Assembly (NCBI GenBank): GCA_014384675.1 | Contig: JACNFK010000034.1 | Location: 62,001-126,000 of the forward strand | Direction: 5' to 3' | From: Candidatus Thiopontia autotrophica | GTDB lineage: Bacteria; Pseudomonadota; Gammaproteobacteria; GCF-002020875 | Length of the DNA: 64,000 nt | Shown: positions 1 through 10,443 of the stretch, piece by piece | Numbering within the stretch: position 1 is the first letter of the stretch | Layout: every line of letters begins with the position of its first letter | Notes under the pieces: model-generated | Database searches by the model: none | What the model was told of the DNA's origin: nothing | What the model saw: the letters and a program-made list of their open reading frames with translations, nothing else | Program-made: the position numbers and the translations under genes

Positions 1-707
1 GCCTTTCCAGCACGTAGATTGGCAAATAGAGCTCTAGCCATCCCTGCCGGACTGACCCCTATGTGATCATAAAAAGATCGATCCTCTACCGTAGTAAGGG
101 TGCGGACAAAGATATCTGGCACATCCTCCAGGCGAAGAAGAATCCTGTCCTCCCCATGAGATGGATAAAAACTGCCGATGGGCAGAGGATCCAGCCTGAC
201 AACCCCGACATCATCCCCCTCTATCAGATCAACTATTCTGGAGATTTTCCCCCGGTTGATAGAGACCCGAATCTGCCTGGACTTCTCTATCCCGTCCCAG
301 AAATGAAACCGTCTGCTATGGAGTGAAACGGTATCTTCTTGATGAAGATAACTGCCCTCATTGCGAGAAAGAGAGCCGGGTTTTTTTTGGTAACCCAACT
401 GATCAAGTGAATTAACCAGTTGATCAGCATCTATTGTCTTCCCGGCATAAAGCTCAAGTGGAGAGGCGTATACTCGTGCAGGCAGCTCCCACCGTTTGCC
501 TTCAAACTGATCACGAACCGTAAAATCCAGCCACAACGTATAGAGCAATAAAATTGGCAGCAAAACAATAGTGCCAAACTGGAACAATCTGCGTAACAGC
601 ATACGTAACCACCCACGTCTGGCGAGGTGGCGCTTATTGCCTTTTTGTGGCCCTCTTTTTTTTATCGTTTTCTTCTGATGACCAGATCTGTTTCTGGCAC
701 TGCTCAC
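1..707 (-). CDS. mrcB: Penicillin-binding protein 1B, N-terminal part (cut by window edge)
   Basis: Bifunctional peptidoglycan glycosyltransferase/transpeptidase of the inner membrane; only the first 235 residues lie in the window. The frame starts with a basic cytoplasmic tail, then one membrane segment (about residues 36-54, coordinates near 600-545), then the PBP1B-type UB2H/linker region ending in the motif VEDRSFYDHIG, which carries the catalytic Glu of the GT51 glycosyltransferase. I choose the GTG at 707, which overlaps the dedD stop (GTGA); an in-frame stop sits directly upstream. The ATG near 602 would cut off the basic tail. The frame is open without stops to base 1. Last gene of the dedD side of the cluster. 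Identity rests on recognisable family sequence, so is quite safe. Confidence 0.88.
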   Translation of the reverse strand, partial: MSSARNRSGHQKKTIKKRGPQKGNKRHLARRGWLRMLLRRLFQFGTIVLLPILLLYTLWLDFTVRDQFEGKRWELPARVYASPLELYAGKTIDADQLVNSLDQLGYQKKPGSLSRNEGSYLHQEDTVSLHSRRFHFWDGIEKSRQIRVSINRGKISRIVDLIEGDDVGVVRLDPLPIGSFYPSHGEDRILLRLEDVPDIFVRTLTTVEDRSFYDHIGVSPAGMARALFANLRAGK

Positions 708-1297
708 TTAAGGGAACGAACCATTGATTTAACCTGATCTACCTTGAATTCCCGATCAATTTTCTTACTCATCTCCTTAGCCTCTTTTTTTGAGGCCAGA
801 GACTCGGTAACAATACGCAGACTCTTTTTACCTTTTCTGGTTATCTCGCTCAGTCTTACCTTGTACCCCTTGGACTGCATCTTCTTCAGAAAACTCTCAG
901 CCCGCTTTCTGCTCTTTGCTCCATAACTTACCACCTGTACCTCATATCTCTTGCCACTCTCCTTGGCCTTACTCTCCGCTACCGGAGTACTCTTCCCTGG
1001 TTTACTCTCTGGCTTGGATTTTGGTTTAACCTCTGGCTTGGGTGTGGCCACTGGCCTGGAAACAGGTTTGGAGGCAGGCTTCGGCTTGGCAGGCCGCTTT
1101 GGAGTTGGCAAGAAATCATCATCACTAATCTCAATAACCGTCTTGGGAAGATTATCAGGCCATGGAGGGATATTGCTCTCCATCAGCTTCACCTCTTCAC
1201 GAGGATCATCCATCAGAAAAGGGACCAGAATAACAGCCAGTGAAACCAGAACAATTCCACCAATAATGCGTTGTTTTAATTCAACTTTCTGAAGCAC
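704..1297 (-). CDS. dedD: DedD-like SPOR-domain membrane protein
   Basis: 197 residues: a single membrane anchor close to the N-terminus (about residues 13-30), a Pro/Lys-rich linker (about 60-115) with many KP repeats, and a C-terminal SPOR domain (about 117-196) that in this family binds denuded septal peptidoglycan. Start is a GTG at 1297 preceded by a GAGGGG ribosome site six bases away. It follows folC, as dedD does in many gammaproteobacteria, and its stop overlaps the GTG of mrcB, so division-site peptidoglycan binding and peptidoglycan synthesis are translationally coupled here. The symbol is given from position and architecture. Confidence 0.85.
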   Translation of the reverse strand: MLQKVELKQRIIGGIVLVSLAVILVPFLMDDPREEVKLMESNIPPWPDNLPKTVIEISDDDFLPTPKRPAKPKPASKPVSRPVATPKPEVKPKSKPESKPGKSTPVAESKAKESGKRYEVQVVSYGAKSRKRAESFLKKMQSKGYKVRLSEITRKGKKSLRIVTESLASKKEAKEMSKKIDREFKVDQVKSMVRSLK

Positions 1298-1393
1298 AAT
1301 CGACCCCTCTCTCCAATATAAATAGTTACAAAAGCAATGATAACACTACCGTACTACAGCATAGACATCAAAAACAGAGGCCAAACTTCTTCC

Positions 1394-2650
1394 CTATTGG
1401 AGGTCAAGAACAGCCGCAACTGTATAAAATGACCCAAAAACAATAATTCGATCACCACTATCTGCCAATCCTATGGCAGATTCAAAAGCCAGCTGAACAG
1501 TCTCGAATGAGTCAACTCCTGAATCACCAACCGTGGATACTACCACCTTCTCGATCTCACTTGAGGATGCTCCTCGTGCCACATCCAGACCTGCAACCAT
1601 CCACTGGTCAATCTCTGGAGAGAGGGCCTCAATAACAACCTTCAACTCCTTGTCTTTCAGCATGGCAACCACTGCGATGGTTTTTCCATCCGTTGCGGTT
1701 GATGCCAGATTCTCGGCAACTGTTCTGGCCGCCTGTGGATTATGGGATACATCCACAATAACCTCTGGAGCATGCTGAATGGTTTGAAAACGCCCCATAA
1801 GGGCTGACTGTGATAGCCCCTCAGCAATCTTCTCCTCACCAATCTTATCCATCCATCCCAACTGCTCTATAACCTCCAGCACTGCTGCACTGTTCTGCAC
1901 CTGAATCTCTCCATACAAAGCTGGAAATGGCAAATGGTATATCTCTCGGTCACTTGATCCGCGCCATGACCACCCACTTTCATCCGTTACAAAGCAGAAA
2001 TCTCTCCCTATTTTAAACAACGGGACACCCACTGTTCTGGCGTAGTCAGAGACTGTTAAAGGTATATCAAAATCCCCGATTACAGCAGCTCGGCCACTTC
2101 GAAAAATTCCCGCCTTCTCTCTCCCGATCTCCTCCCGACTCTCGCCAAGCCACGACTGATGGTCAAGATCAACTGTAGTTAGTAGCGCTACATCTGCATC
2201 AATGATATTTACCGCATCCAGCCGACCACCCAATCCAACCTCCAGCACAATCAAATCCAGGGGCTGACGCCTAAAGATCTCCAGCGCCGCAAGTGTACCG
2301 AACTCAAAATAGGTAATGGATTCCTGCTGGCGCGCCTCATCAACAACCTCAAAAGAGTCACACAACAGATCATCAGTCACAATCTTGCCGTTGACTCTAA
2401 TCCGCTCGTTGTAACGCAAAAGATGTGGCGAGGTATAGACCCCAACCCTCAATCCTGCTGCAAGGGCGATGGATTCAAGAATAGCGATAGAGGAGCCCTT
2501 GCCATTGGTTCCAGCAACTGTAACAACCTTTGGTTCAGGGGAGAGTATATTCAGTCGCGTAGCAACTCGGCGAATACGCTCCAGACCTAACTCAATCTCC
2601 TCAGGGTGTAGCGTCTCCTGCCAGGAGAGCCACTCATCCAGAGTTCTCAA
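1394..2650 (-). CDS. folC: Folylpolyglutamate/dihydrofolate synthase
   Basis: Adds glycine-alpha-linked glutamate to dihydropteroate and further glutamates to folates in the cytoplasm. 418 residues, normal for the bifunctional enzyme. The Mur-ligase type P-loop GTNGKGS lies at residues 47-53, and the folate-binding/ATPase core continues through the [10 protein letters not shown] segment typical of FolC. The start ATG overlaps the accD stop by four bases (ATGA at 2647-2650), so the two are coupled, as in the usual accD-folC pair of gammaproteobacteria. Confidence 0.95.
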   Translation of the reverse strand: MRTLDEWLSWQETLHPEEIELGLERIRRVATRLNILSPEPKVVTVAGTNGKGSSIAILESIALAAGLRVGVYTSPHLLRYNERIRVNGKIVTDDLLCDSFEVVDEARQQESITYFEFGTLAALEIFRRQPLDLIVLEVGLGGRLDAVNIIDADVALLTTVDLDHQSWLGESREEIGREKAGIFRSGRAAVIGDFDIPLTVSDYARTVGVPLFKIGRDFCFVTDESGWSWRGSSDREIYHLPFPALYGEIQVQNSAAVLEVIEQLGWMDKIGEEKIAEGLSQSALMGRFQTIQHAPEVIVDVSHNPQAARTVAENLASTATDGKTIAVVAMLKDKELKVVIEALSPEIDQWMVAGLDVARGASSSEIEKVVVSTVGDSGVDSFETVQLAFESAIGLADSGDRIIVFGSFYTVAAVLDLQ

Positions 2651-3513
2651 GCTGCCGATGAGTTCTGACTGTTTTCCATCATCATGGAGAGCAGGGAAGA
2701 GAGTTTCTCTCGCATCTCACGGCGGTCAATAATCATATCAACGGCACCATGCTCCACCAGAAATTCACTACGCTGAAAACCTTCCGGAAGCTTCTCACGA
2801 ACTGTCTGCTCAATCACCCGTGGACCGGCAAAACCGATCAGGGCCTTAGGCTCTGCAACATTGATATCCCCAAGCATGGCAAAACTGGCGGAGACTCCAC
2901 CCATGGTTGGATCGGTCAAAACAGATATGAATGGAAGACCACGGTCTGCCAGTCTGGTCAATGCAGCACTGGTCTTTGCCATCTGCATCAGAGAGAAGAG
3001 TGCCTCCTGCATACGGGCACCACCACTGGCACTAAAACAGACGAGAGGGACATTCTGTTCCAGGCTGGCATTTACCGCCCTTACAAAACGCTCCCCAACG
3101 ACAGAGCCCATTGATCCACCCATAAACTTGAACTCAAATGCAGCAGCTACCAGAGGAACATCCTCCACTCTGCCCTGCATCACAATAAGCGCATCCTTCT
3201 CGCCTGTACTTTTCTGTGCCTGGGCAATGCGATCCTTATACTTTTTGAGATCCTTAAAATTCAGGTGGTCTACTGGGGAGAGGTCCGCTGCAATCTCCTG
3301 CGTACTATCCTTATCAAAGAATAGCTCCAGACGACGGCGCGCACCTATTCGCATATGGTGGCTACATTTTGGGCAGACATCCTGGTTGCGCTCCAGTTCT
3401 GCGCGATAGAGTACAGCCTCACAGGATGGGCACTTGATCCATACCCCCTCAGGAACTGCCTTCTTGCCACCTTCCGTTCTGATTTTTGGAAGAATTTTTT
3501 CAAACCAGGTCAT
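2647..3513 (-). CDS. accD: Acetyl-CoA carboxylase carboxyltransferase subunit beta
   Basis: Transfers the carboxyl group from carboxybiotin to acetyl-CoA, first committed step of fatty-acid synthesis, with AccA. 288 residues. The N-terminal zinc ribbon is intact (C28, C31, C47, C50), followed by the crotonase-like carboxyltransferase fold with the [11 protein letters not shown] segment that forms the CoA/oxyanion site. It lies 16 bases downstream of trpA and overlaps folC, placing it inside one long minus-strand transcription unit. Confidence 0.96.
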   Translation of the reverse strand: MTWFEKILPKIRTEGGKKAVPEGVWIKCPSCEAVLYRAELERNQDVCPKCSHHMRIGARRRLELFFDKDSTQEIAADLSPVDHLNFKDLKKYKDRIAQAQKSTGEKDALIVMQGRVEDVPLVAAAFEFKFMGGSMGSVVGERFVRAVNASLEQNVPLVCFSASGGARMQEALFSLMQMAKTSAALTRLADRGLPFISVLTDPTMGGVSASFAMLGDINVAEPKALIGFAGPRVIEQTVREKLPEGFQRSEFLVEHGAVDMIIDRREMREKLSSLLSMMMENSQNSSAA

Positions 3514-3529
3514 ATTGCTATCCCTTACT

Positions 3530-4336
3530 CTAATTCTTGTCCAGTGCTACCCGCATCTCCGAGAGGATACCACCAATTGCCTCTGGAATCTGATCTGGAG
3601 TCTCACGCATTGACTCCATTTTTGAGACTAGCACACTTCCCACTACAACCGCATCTGCCACTGCACCAATTGCAGCCGCTGATTCTGCATCCCTTATTCC
3701 AAACCCAACCCCTACAGGAAGATCGGTCTGTTGGCGAATAGCATTAACCTTGTCTCCGACCTCTGATATATCTGGAGCCTGTGAACCAGTCACCCCTTTT
3801 ACGGAAACATAGTAGATAAAACCCCTGGCCGAATTGGCAATCATGCCAATCCTTTTCTCAGTACTGGTTGGAGCCAACAGGTAGATGGGGTCAAGACCAT
3901 GTGCCTCACAAATCTGCTCAAACTCTGCCCCCTCCTCCGGCGGCATATCAACCGTGAGCACACCATCAACACCAGATGCCTCCGCAGCTGTGGCAAATTG
4001 CTCCACACCCATATTCTCAATTGGGTTGAGGTATCCCATCAACACAACTGGCGTAGTCTGGTTGCTCTCTCTAAACTTTTTCACCATCTCAAGCACATGG
4101 TGAATACTGGTGTTCTCCTCCAGTGCGCGCTCACTAGAGCGCTGGATAGTTGGGCCATCTGCCATTGGGTCTGAGAATGGCACTCCCAGCTCAATAATGT
4201 CGGCACCCGCATCCACCATTGCACTCATCACTGGCACCGTAACTGAACGATCGGGATCACCTGCAGTCACAAACGGGATCAGCGCAGTACGTCCAGCTGC
4301 CTTGCACTGTTCAAAACAGGAGCTGATTCTGCTCAT
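3530..4336 (-). CDS. trpA: Tryptophan synthase alpha subunit
   Basis: Cleaves indole-3-glycerol phosphate to indole and glyceraldehyde-3-phosphate. 268 residues, full length TIM barrel. The catalytic pair is present at the classical positions, E49 and D60 (in [15 protein letters not shown]). Its ATG overlaps the trpB stop by four bases, consistent with equimolar alpha2-beta2 assembly. Here trpB-trpA sits between trpF and accD, where some relatives have trpF directly followed by accD. Confidence 0.97.
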   Translation of the reverse strand: MSRISSCFEQCKAAGRTALIPFVTAGDPDRSVTVPVMSAMVDAGADIIELGVPFSDPMADGPTIQRSSERALEENTSIHHVLEMVKKFRESNQTTPVVLMGYLNPIENMGVEQFATAAEASGVDGVLTVDMPPEEGAEFEQICEAHGLDPIYLLAPTSTEKRIGMIANSARGFIYYVSVKGVTGSQAPDISEVGDKVNAIRQQTDLPVGVGFGIRDAESAAAIGAVADAVVVGSVLVSKMESMRETPDQIPEAIGGILSEMRVALDKN

Positions 4337-5550
4337 ACCTCGACCCCCTCAATCTCTGCAACAGTATGAATATCCTTGTCCCCTCGCCCGGAGAGATTGA
4401 CGATAATAATCTGATCCTTGCTCATGGTTGGCGCCAGCTTGGTTACATAGGCCAGTGCATGGCTCGACTCCAGTGCCGGCAGGATACCCTCAATACGGGT
4501 CAGGTCATGGAACCCCTGCAGTGCCTCCTGATCATCAATTGCCACATACTCAGCCCTCCCCTGGTCCTTGAGCCAGGAGTGTTCCGGACCTACTCCAGGG
4601 TAATCGAGCCCAGCAGAGATTGAGTGGGTCTCGATAATCTGCCCATTCTCATCCTCGATGATATAGGTACGGTTGCCGTGCAGTACCCCCGGCTTTCCTG
4701 CATTGAGTGTTGCTGCATGCTTGTCTGTATCCAGCCCCAGACCAGCTGCCTCAACCCCATATATCTTGACTTGATCATCATCGAGGAATGGATGAAAGAG
4801 ACCGATCGCATTTGAGCCGCCGCCCACACAGGCTACCAGTGCATCTGGAAGTCTGCCTGCCTGCTGCTGAATCTGCTCTCTCGCCTCTCGACCAATAATA
4901 GTCTGAAAGTCACGCACCAGCATCGGGTAGGGGTGAGGGCCGGCAACGGTCCCAATGATGTAGAAGGTGTCGTCCACATTGGTGACCCAGTCCCGCATCG
5001 CCTCATTAAGGGCATCTTTCAGGGTTTTGGAGCCAGAACTTACGGGAACCACCTTGGCCCCCAACAATTTCATGCGGTAGACATTGAGCTTCTGGCGCTC
5101 CACATCCACCTCTCCCATATAGACCACGCACTCCAGACCCAGTCGTGCCGCCACTGTCGCTGTAGCAACCCCGTGCTGACCCGCACCAGTCTCCGCAATA
5201 ATTCTGCTCTTTCCCATGCGCTGAGCAAGCAGCGCCTGGCCAATGGTGTTGTTTACCTTGTGTGCTCCGGTATGGTTCAGATCCTCACGCTTGAGCCAGA
5301 TCTGTGCGCCACCAAGATGGTCACTCCAGCGTTGAGCATGGTAGAGCGGACTTGGACGACCCACATAGTGCTGCAGATCCTCATCCAGCTCACGCAGAAA
5401 CTCCTCATCCTCCATATAGCGCGCATACGCCTCGGTCAACTCCTCCAGTGGAGCCATCAGGGTCTCTGAGGCAAAAATCCCTCCATAGATCCCAAAATGC
5501 CCATGGCTATCCGGCTGATCTGTCCATCGATTACTCACATCCTGCTCCAT
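4333..5550 (-). CDS. trpB: Tryptophan synthase beta subunit
   Basis: PLP enzyme that condenses indole with L-serine. 405 residues. The PLP lysine is K98 in the HTGAHKVNN motif, and the phosphate-binding GGGSNAIG loop and C-terminal LSGRGDKD motif are present. It starts 12 bases after the trpF stop region and overlaps trpA. Nothing unusual in length or motifs. Confidence 0.97.
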   Translation of the reverse strand: MEQDVSNRWTDQPDSHGHFGIYGGIFASETLMAPLEELTEAYARYMEDEEFLRELDEDLQHYVGRPSPLYHAQRWSDHLGGAQIWLKREDLNHTGAHKVNNTIGQALLAQRMGKSRIIAETGAGQHGVATATVAARLGLECVVYMGEVDVERQKLNVYRMKLLGAKVVPVSSGSKTLKDALNEAMRDWVTNVDDTFYIIGTVAGPHPYPMLVRDFQTIIGREAREQIQQQAGRLPDALVACVGGGSNAIGLFHPFLDDDQVKIYGVEAAGLGLDTDKHAATLNAGKPGVLHGNRTYIIEDENGQIIETHSISAGLDYPGVGPEHSWLKDQGRAEYVAIDDQEALQGFHDLTRIEGILPALESSHALAYVTKLAPTMSKDQIIIVNLSGRGDKDIHTVAEIEGVEV

Positions 5551-5562
5551 TCATCTTGTTGT

Positions 5563-6186
5563 CTAGTCCTTGACTCGCCTCACATTATCTATAAAGCGAT
5601 ATACCTTGAGGTGATCCTTAACCCCTTTCTCTCGCTCTACACCACCACTTACATCTACAGCCCATGGCCGAACCTGCCTTATTGCCGACTCAACATTATC
5701 GGCATTGAGACCACCAGCAAGCACCAACGGCTTATCCATCCCGGATGGAATCCTCTCCCAATCAAAAGTCTCACCAGTTCCACCCGGCACTCCAGGCTGA
5801 TAGGCATCTACTAACAGGGCTCTGGCTGTTGCATATCTTGCGGCCTCTTGCTGCAGATCAACATCCTCTCGCATCCGAATCGCCTTCATATAGGGGCGAG
5901 AGAACGAGTCACAATAAGCCGGGGATTCATCACCATGAAACTGCAACAGATCCAGTGAAACCTTACTAAGAACCTCATTTACAAAACCTGCCTCTGCATC
6001 AACAAAGAGCCCTACTGTAGTCACAAAAGGTGGCAGGGCACCAATAATCTCAGCTGCCTGCTCCACAGTTACAGCCCTGGGACTTGGCTCATAGAAGACC
6101 AGACCAATCGCATCTGCACCACTCTCAGCCGCATAGATGGCATCCTCTTTAGAGGTTATTCCACAGATTTTCAAACGGGTTTGCAT
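5563..6186 (-). CDS. trpF: Phosphoribosylanthranilate isomerase
   Basis: Amadori rearrangement of phosphoribosylanthranilate to CdRP in tryptophan synthesis. 207 residues, TIM barrel; the KICGIT motif at the N-terminus contains the general base Cys (C8), and the LAGGL and VDVSGGVE phosphate-binding segments are near the C-terminus. Located 12 bases after truA in the same direction. Confidence 0.96.
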   Translation of the reverse strand: MQTRLKICGITSKEDAIYAAESGADAIGLVFYEPSPRAVTVEQAAEIIGALPPFVTTVGLFVDAEAGFVNEVLSKVSLDLLQFHGDESPAYCDSFSRPYMKAIRMREDVDLQQEAARYATARALLVDAYQPGVPGGTGETFDWERIPSGMDKPLVLAGGLNADNVESAIRQVRPWAVDVSGGVEREKGVKDHLKVYRFIDNVRRVKD

Positions 6187-6198
6187 CGCGCAATATTA

Positions 6199-6963
6199 TC
6201 ACACTGAGGGGATATCAAAATGGTCAGGATACTCCACAGAGACCAGAGAGAGCCCCTCTGGCGGAGCTGTAATTCCACCCTGGGTTCGGTCTCTCAGATC
6301 CAGCACCTCTTTTGCCCACTGCGGCTCATTGAGTCCACTCCCGATAGAGATCAAGACCCCTGCAATATTCCGCACCATATGGTGGAGAAATGCATTGGCT
6401 CTAACCTCAATCCAGACCTCTTCCCCATGACGGGTCACATTCAGGCTGTGGATAGTACGTACAGGGCTATGGGCCTGACATGCCACCGCTCGATATGAGC
6501 TGAAGTCATGCTCCCCCATAAGGTGGTTCGCACCCTGTTGCATCATCTCCTCATCGAGAGGCCGATAGACCCAGGTACGCTCATCGGCAGATATGGCTGT
6601 ACGCACAGGGCGGTTAAATATAATGTAACGGTAGGAGCGGGAGAGTGCAGAAAACCGGGCATGAAAATCGTCCGAGACCGGCTTGATCCATGCAATACAG
6701 AGATCCCTTTCCAGGTTGGCATTGGCGCCATGCACCCATCCACGTTCACTGCGTTCAGAATCACTATCAAAGTGGATAATCTGCCCGGCCGCATGGACTC
6801 CTGCATCAGTACGTCCTGCAGTTGTTACCCTGACAAAGTGATCTGCAACCTTTGACAGAGCCTTCTCTACCTCCCCCTGGACTGTACGAACATCCGGTTG
6901 CTGCACTTCCCATCCATGAAAATTGGTTCCACTATACTCAACTCCAGCGGCATATCTGGTCAC
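6199..6963 (-). CDS. truA: tRNA pseudouridine(38-40) synthase
   Basis: Converts uridines 38-40 of the tRNA anticodon stem-loop to pseudouridine. 254 residues; the catalytic Asp is D53 in AGRTDAGVHA. It overlaps the end of the upstream fimV-like gene by four bases (6960-6963), the usual fimV-truA neighbourhood. Confidence 0.96.
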   Translation of the reverse strand: MTRYAAGVEYSGTNFHGWEVQQPDVRTVQGEVEKALSKVADHFVRVTTAGRTDAGVHAAGQIIHFDSDSERSERGWVHGANANLERDLCIAWIKPVSDDFHARFSALSRSYRYIIFNRPVRTAISADERTWVYRPLDEEMMQQGANHLMGEHDFSSYRAVACQAHSPVRTIHSLNVTRHGEEVWIEVRANAFLHHMVRNIAGVLISIGSGLNEPQWAKEVLDLRDRTQGGITAPPEGLSLVSVEYPDHFDIPSV

Positions 6964-7718
6964 TTGACATCCCCACTATCAGGTTTCTGAATTCTACCCT
7001 CAATCCGTTCAACCTCATGATAGAACTCCTTCCATATATCACCACTGTTGTCCTCATCATGGCTACTGCTACCGGTTAATCCTCTATCGCGAGTTGAAAA
7101 ATTGCCATCCTGATCTGTGATAGATACAGGATCAGCCGCCCTCCACCAACGTATAAATACCAATGCTATCAACCCACCCAACAGGATAAAGAGAGACCAT
7201 TTTGAGACAACAGGAAGACGCCCTGGTGAAAAAACCTGCTCTACATCGGTTAGCCATGACCCCTGGTCGTCTGCAACCCCTGGCCTGGAAACCATTACTT
7301 CACGTACTTCCAGTGCACGATTTCTATCATGCAACAGCCCCTTTATGTAAGTAGCACTTGAGTTTGGTGCCACAGGATCAAGAAATATAGTGAAGTCACG
7401 TTCAATCCCACCATCACCGGAGACAAGTTTTAGCTCAAGAATTGGCTGGTTTATTGGAGAGAGTGAAAGCAGAAGCAGTGCGCCCCTGTCGGTTATTCTC
7501 TCCACCTCATACTGTTGTACAGAGTCACCTTTCCCGGTTATGGAAAATTTCTTTATCTGTAATTCACCTGGTAGCAACTGGATCTCTGCAATCAAGGGAG
7601 AGCCCAGTGCAGAATAAATCTTTATAGATTCATCTGCCTCTGTTTTACCAACAGACAGAATAGAGAGAAGAGCAATCCAACTTATCGTCTGTAAAGATGC
7701 ACGTTGTAATTTCTGCAT
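6960..7718 (-). CDS. Short FimV-like membrane protein
   Basis: 252 residues from the ATG at 7718. A signal peptide (about residues 1-28) is followed by the periplasmic FimV N-terminal domain (IKIYSALGSPLIAEIQL and so on, about 30-125), a linker, one membrane segment near residues 168-186 (WSLFILLGGLIALVFI) and a short acidic cytoplasmic tail. Classical FimV proteins are several times longer, with a LysM domain and a TPR-containing cytoplasmic part; neither is visible here. Position between asd and truA is the classical fimV position, so I read it as a reduced FimV ortholog. FimV is known for pilus assembly and polar localisation; whether this short form retains either role cannot be told from sequence. 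Confidence 0.8.
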   Translation of the reverse strand: MQKLQRASLQTISWIALLSILSVGKTEADESIKIYSALGSPLIAEIQLLPGELQIKKFSITGKGDSVQQYEVERITDRGALLLLSLSPINQPILELKLVSGDGGIERDFTIFLDPVAPNSSATYIKGLLHDRNRALEVREVMVSRPGVADDQGSWLTDVEQVFSPGRLPVVSKWSLFILLGGLIALVFIRWWRAADPVSITDQDGNFSTRDRGLTGSSSHDEDNSGDIWKEFYHEVERIEGRIQKPDSGDVK

Positions 7719-7749
7719 CAATCGTTACCAAAACAGTATAGCGAACCTG

Positions 7750-8862
7750 CTACAGCTCTAATGCAATTCCCATCAGGCGACGCAGTGGTTCTGCAGCGCC
7801 CCATAACAGCTGATCTCCAACAGTAAATGCGGATATGTATTCTGGCCCCATGGTTAGCTTGCGTACTCGTCCGACAGGAACGCTCAAGGTTCCAGTTACC
7901 TTGGCCGGTGTCAGCTCAACCATGCTCAGGTCGCGGTCATTTGGGATCACCTTCACCCAGTCATTGGCCTGGGCCATGATCGATTCAATCTCTGATACCG
8001 GAATGTCTCTCTTCATCTTGATGGTCAGTGCCTGACTGTGGGAGCGCATTGCACCAATACGGACACAGAGTCCATCAATAGGTACTGGGTTATCACTGCG
8101 ACCCAGAATCTTGTTGGTCTCTGCCTCTGCCTTCCACTCCTCTCGACTCTGCCCACTTGGAAGCTGGGTATCAATCCATGGGATCAGGCTGCCAGCCAGT
8201 GGCACCCCAAAATTGTCTGTTGGATAACCATCACTATTCATATGTGAAGAGACGGTACGATCAATCTCAAGAATTGCACTGGCAGGATCATCAAGCAATC
8301 CACCGACACTATCCCTGATGCTTCCCATCTGGGAAATAAGTTCACGCATGTTGCGCGCACCCGCACCCGATGCAGCCTGATAGGTCATTGGTGAGATCCA
8401 CTCAACAAGATTCTCCTGCAAGAGTCCGCCAATTGCCATCAACATCAGACTGACTGTGCAGTTACCTCCTACAAATGTATTTTTCCCGTCACTCAGAGCG
8501 TTATCAATTACAGTGCGGTTGACTGGATCCAGCACCAGAGTGGCCTCATCATTCATTCTCAGAGATGAGGCTGCATCAATCCAGTAACCATTCCAGCCTG
8601 ACTCACGCAGTGGGCCGATCACCGCCTTGGTATAGCTGCCACCCTGACAGCTGATGATGGCATCCATCTCTACCAGATCGGAGACATCATTGGCATCCCT
8701 GAGTGATGGCACCTCCTTGCCTACATCAGGGCCTGGTTGCCCAAGCTGTGAGGTAGTGAAGAAAACCGGATCAATTTTTGCGAAATCACCCTCCTCACGC
8801 ATCCTCTGCATCAGAACCGAGCCAACCATGCCACGCCAACCGACAAAACCTACTTTCTTCAT
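7750..8862 (-). CDS. asd: Aspartate-semialdehyde dehydrogenase
   Basis: Reduces aspartyl phosphate to the semialdehyde for lysine/DAP, methionine and threonine synthesis. 370 residues from the ATG at 8862, which has an AGAAGG ribosome site. The Rossmann motif [10 protein letters not shown] begins at residue 8 and the catalytic cysteine is C135 in GGNCTVSL, matching the gram-negative class. The frame is open for another 34 codons upstream, but those codons run through an interspersed repeat (8884-8912) and are not part of the protein. Confidence 0.96.
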   Translation of the reverse strand: MKKVGFVGWRGMVGSVLMQRMREEGDFAKIDPVFFTTSQLGQPGPDVGKEVPSLRDANDVSDLVEMDAIISCQGGSYTKAVIGPLRESGWNGYWIDAASSLRMNDEATLVLDPVNRTVIDNALSDGKNTFVGGNCTVSLMLMAIGGLLQENLVEWISPMTYQAASGAGARNMRELISQMGSIRDSVGGLLDDPASAILEIDRTVSSHMNSDGYPTDNFGVPLAGSLIPWIDTQLPSGQSREEWKAEAETNKILGRSDNPVPIDGLCVRIGAMRSHSQALTIKMKRDIPVSEIESIMAQANDWVKVIPNDRDLSMVELTPAKVTGTLSVPVGRVRKLTMGPEYISAFTVGDQLLWGAAEPLRRLMGIALEL

Positions 8863-8883
8863 CTTAATCGAACCTTCTGTTTT

Positions 8884-8912
8884 CCGGATCCCCGCCTTCG
8901 CAAGGATGACGG
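8884..8912 (-). repeat. Interspersed palindromic repeat of the 'VIPAKAGIQ' type, copy 1
   Basis: Read on the minus strand this is a degenerate form of the widespread small palindromic element whose translation gives 'VIPAKAGIQ'-like peptides; here the frame upstream of asd reads VILAKAGIR. The core is a GC-rich hairpin. A second copy lies at 30696-30730 in the opposite orientation. Confidence 0.7.
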
Positions 8913-8935
8913 TTTTCTTTGAAAAAGCGCTATAA

Positions 8936-8949
8936 TCTAGAATTCTAGA
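8936..8949. repeat. Perfect 14-bp palindrome in the asd/bfd-like intergenic region
   Basis: TCTAGAATTCTAGA is its own reverse complement and directly abuts a TATAAT hexamer (8931-8936). It lies between divergent genes (asd on minus, the Bfd-like gene on plus) and could be an operator or just a short hairpin. No known regulator site is recognised. Confidence 0.5.
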
Positions 8950-9034
8950 ATTGCTGATCACCAACCACCTAAAAGAGCGATGATAGCCAAAAAAGGCTAT
9001 GATAATCCTTTCAGCAACATAGCACTACGAGAAA

Positions 9035-9280
9035 ATGGGCAACACCTCCATAACGGATCCTCTGGACAGGCTTCCACCAATTCTTAAAAAAGATCTGGAC
9101 CGCCATCTATGCACCTGCAACGAGGTGATAAAGATGGATGTAATCAATGCCATTGCAGATGGAGCCGTCTCCGTGGAGGCTATTAAGGAGCAGACCTACG
9201 CCACCGATGGAAATGGCTGTTGCAGACATCAGGTAGAACGTTTAATTGAGTTCATCTGCATACCGGAAACGGAGACATGA
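9035..9280 (+). CDS. Small Bfd-like [2Fe-2S] domain protein with shifted cysteines
   Basis: 81 residues. The N-terminal half has the CTCNEV motif (C26 and C28) and the second half GNGCCRHQVERL, the arrangement of BFD-like [2Fe-2S] domains that occur in bacterioferritin-associated ferredoxin and NirB-type reductases. In the family the last pair is usually CxxC; here the two cysteines are adjacent, with Asn where the first is expected. Cluster binding is therefore uncertain. It is the only plus-strand gene in a minus-strand amino-acid cluster, inserted between asd and leuB. Ribosome site is weak, so the start is tentative. Function not known. Confidence 0.65.
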   Translation: MGNTSITDPLDRLPPILKKDLDRHLCTCNEVIKMDVINAIADGAVSVEAIKEQTYATDGNGCCRHQVERLIEFICIPETET

Positions 9281-9302
9281 ATCGCCTCGAAAGTATCGAC
9301 AA

Positions 9303-10382
9303 TCATCCTCTCAGCGCAGCTACCACCGCATCACCCATAGCAGAACAGCTCACCTCCTGCATCCCTTCTGAGTGAATATCTCGGGTACGCAGACCACTAT
9401 TCAAAACCTTATCAACTGCCTGAGAAATTCTGTCAGCCATATCTGCCTCGTCCAGACTATAACGTAACATCATGGATACCGAGAGAATGGTTGCCAACGG
9501 GTTGGCCACATTCTGTCCAGCAATATCCGGAGCAGAGCCATGAATCGGCTCATACATGCCCTTACCATTGGCATCCAGTGAGGCAGATGGCAACATTCCA
9601 ATTGAGCCTGTCAACATCGCGGCACAGTCAGAGAGGATGTCACCAAACATATTTGTGGTAACCATTACATCAAACTGCTTGGGTGCACGCACCAGCTGCA
9701 TGGCTGCGTTGTCTACATACATATGGGAGAGCTCCACCTCTGGATAATCCCCAGCCACACGCTCCATCACCTCGCGCCACAACTCTGTAGACTCCAGCAC
9801 ATTGGCTTTATCGACAGAGGTGATACGCTTGTCACGCTTCATTGCGATCTCGAATGCGGAACGGCCAATACGCTCAATCTCATGCTCTGCATAGACCAGA
9901 GTATTAAACCCCTGACGCTCTCCACTATCCAAGGTACGGATACCGCGTGGCTGGCCAAAATAGATGCCTCCTGTAAGCTCGCGCACAATCATCAGATCCA
10001 GACCAGAGACAACATCCTCTCTTAGAGTAGATGCGCTTGCCAACTGTGGATATAGAATTGCCGGACGAAGGTTGGAGAAGAGATCCAGACCTGCCCTGAT
10101 TCCGAGCAACCCTTTCTCTGGACGCACCGCAATATCCAGTGACTCCCACTGATAACCACCTACAGCACCCAACAGAACTGCATCAGCCTCTCTGGCAATC
10201 TCCATAGTCTGATCCGGCAGAGGGGTTCCATGCACATCATATGCGGTACCACCGATCAATCCATCCTCGGTCTCGACTGACAACCCAAAATCACTCCGCA
10301 GAACATTCAGTACCTTGATTGCCTCTGCAACAATCTCCTGACCAATCCCGTCACCGGGCAACACTGCAACTTTCTTACTCAT
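9303..10382 (-). CDS. leuB: 3-isopropylmalate dehydrogenase
   Basis: NAD-dependent oxidative decarboxylation of 3-isopropylmalate in leucine synthesis. 359 residues from the ATG at 10382 (a TTG one codon upstream is in frame but not needed). LPGDGIG opens the cofactor fold, the divalent-metal aspartates lie in the [14 protein letters not shown] segment, and [15 protein letters not shown] is the NAD-specificity region. Third gene of leuC-leuD-leuB. Confidence 0.97.
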   Translation of the reverse strand: MSKKVAVLPGDGIGQEIVAEAIKVLNVLRSDFGLSVETEDGLIGGTAYDVHGTPLPDQTMEIAREADAVLLGAVGGYQWESLDIAVRPEKGLLGIRAGLDLFSNLRPAILYPQLASASTLREDVVSGLDLMIVRELTGGIYFGQPRGIRTLDSGERQGFNTLVYAEHEIERIGRSAFEIAMKRDKRITSVDKANVLESTELWREVMERVAGDYPEVELSHMYVDNAAMQLVRAPKQFDVMVTTNMFGDILSDCAAMLTGSIGMLPSASLDANGKGMYEPIHGSAPDIAGQNVANPLATILSVSMMLRYSLDEADMADRISQAVDKVLNSGLRTRDIHSEGMQEVSCSAMGDAVVAALRG

Positions 10383-10443
10383 CAACTTGTACTCTTAAAA
10401 ACTGAAAATTAATAAACCAAAAATCATTATCTCGACAATCCAT

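Noticed and set aside
63-326. Plus-strand open frame of 87 codons
   Set aside because: It is antisense to the clear PBP1B frame on the minus strand and resembles nothing.
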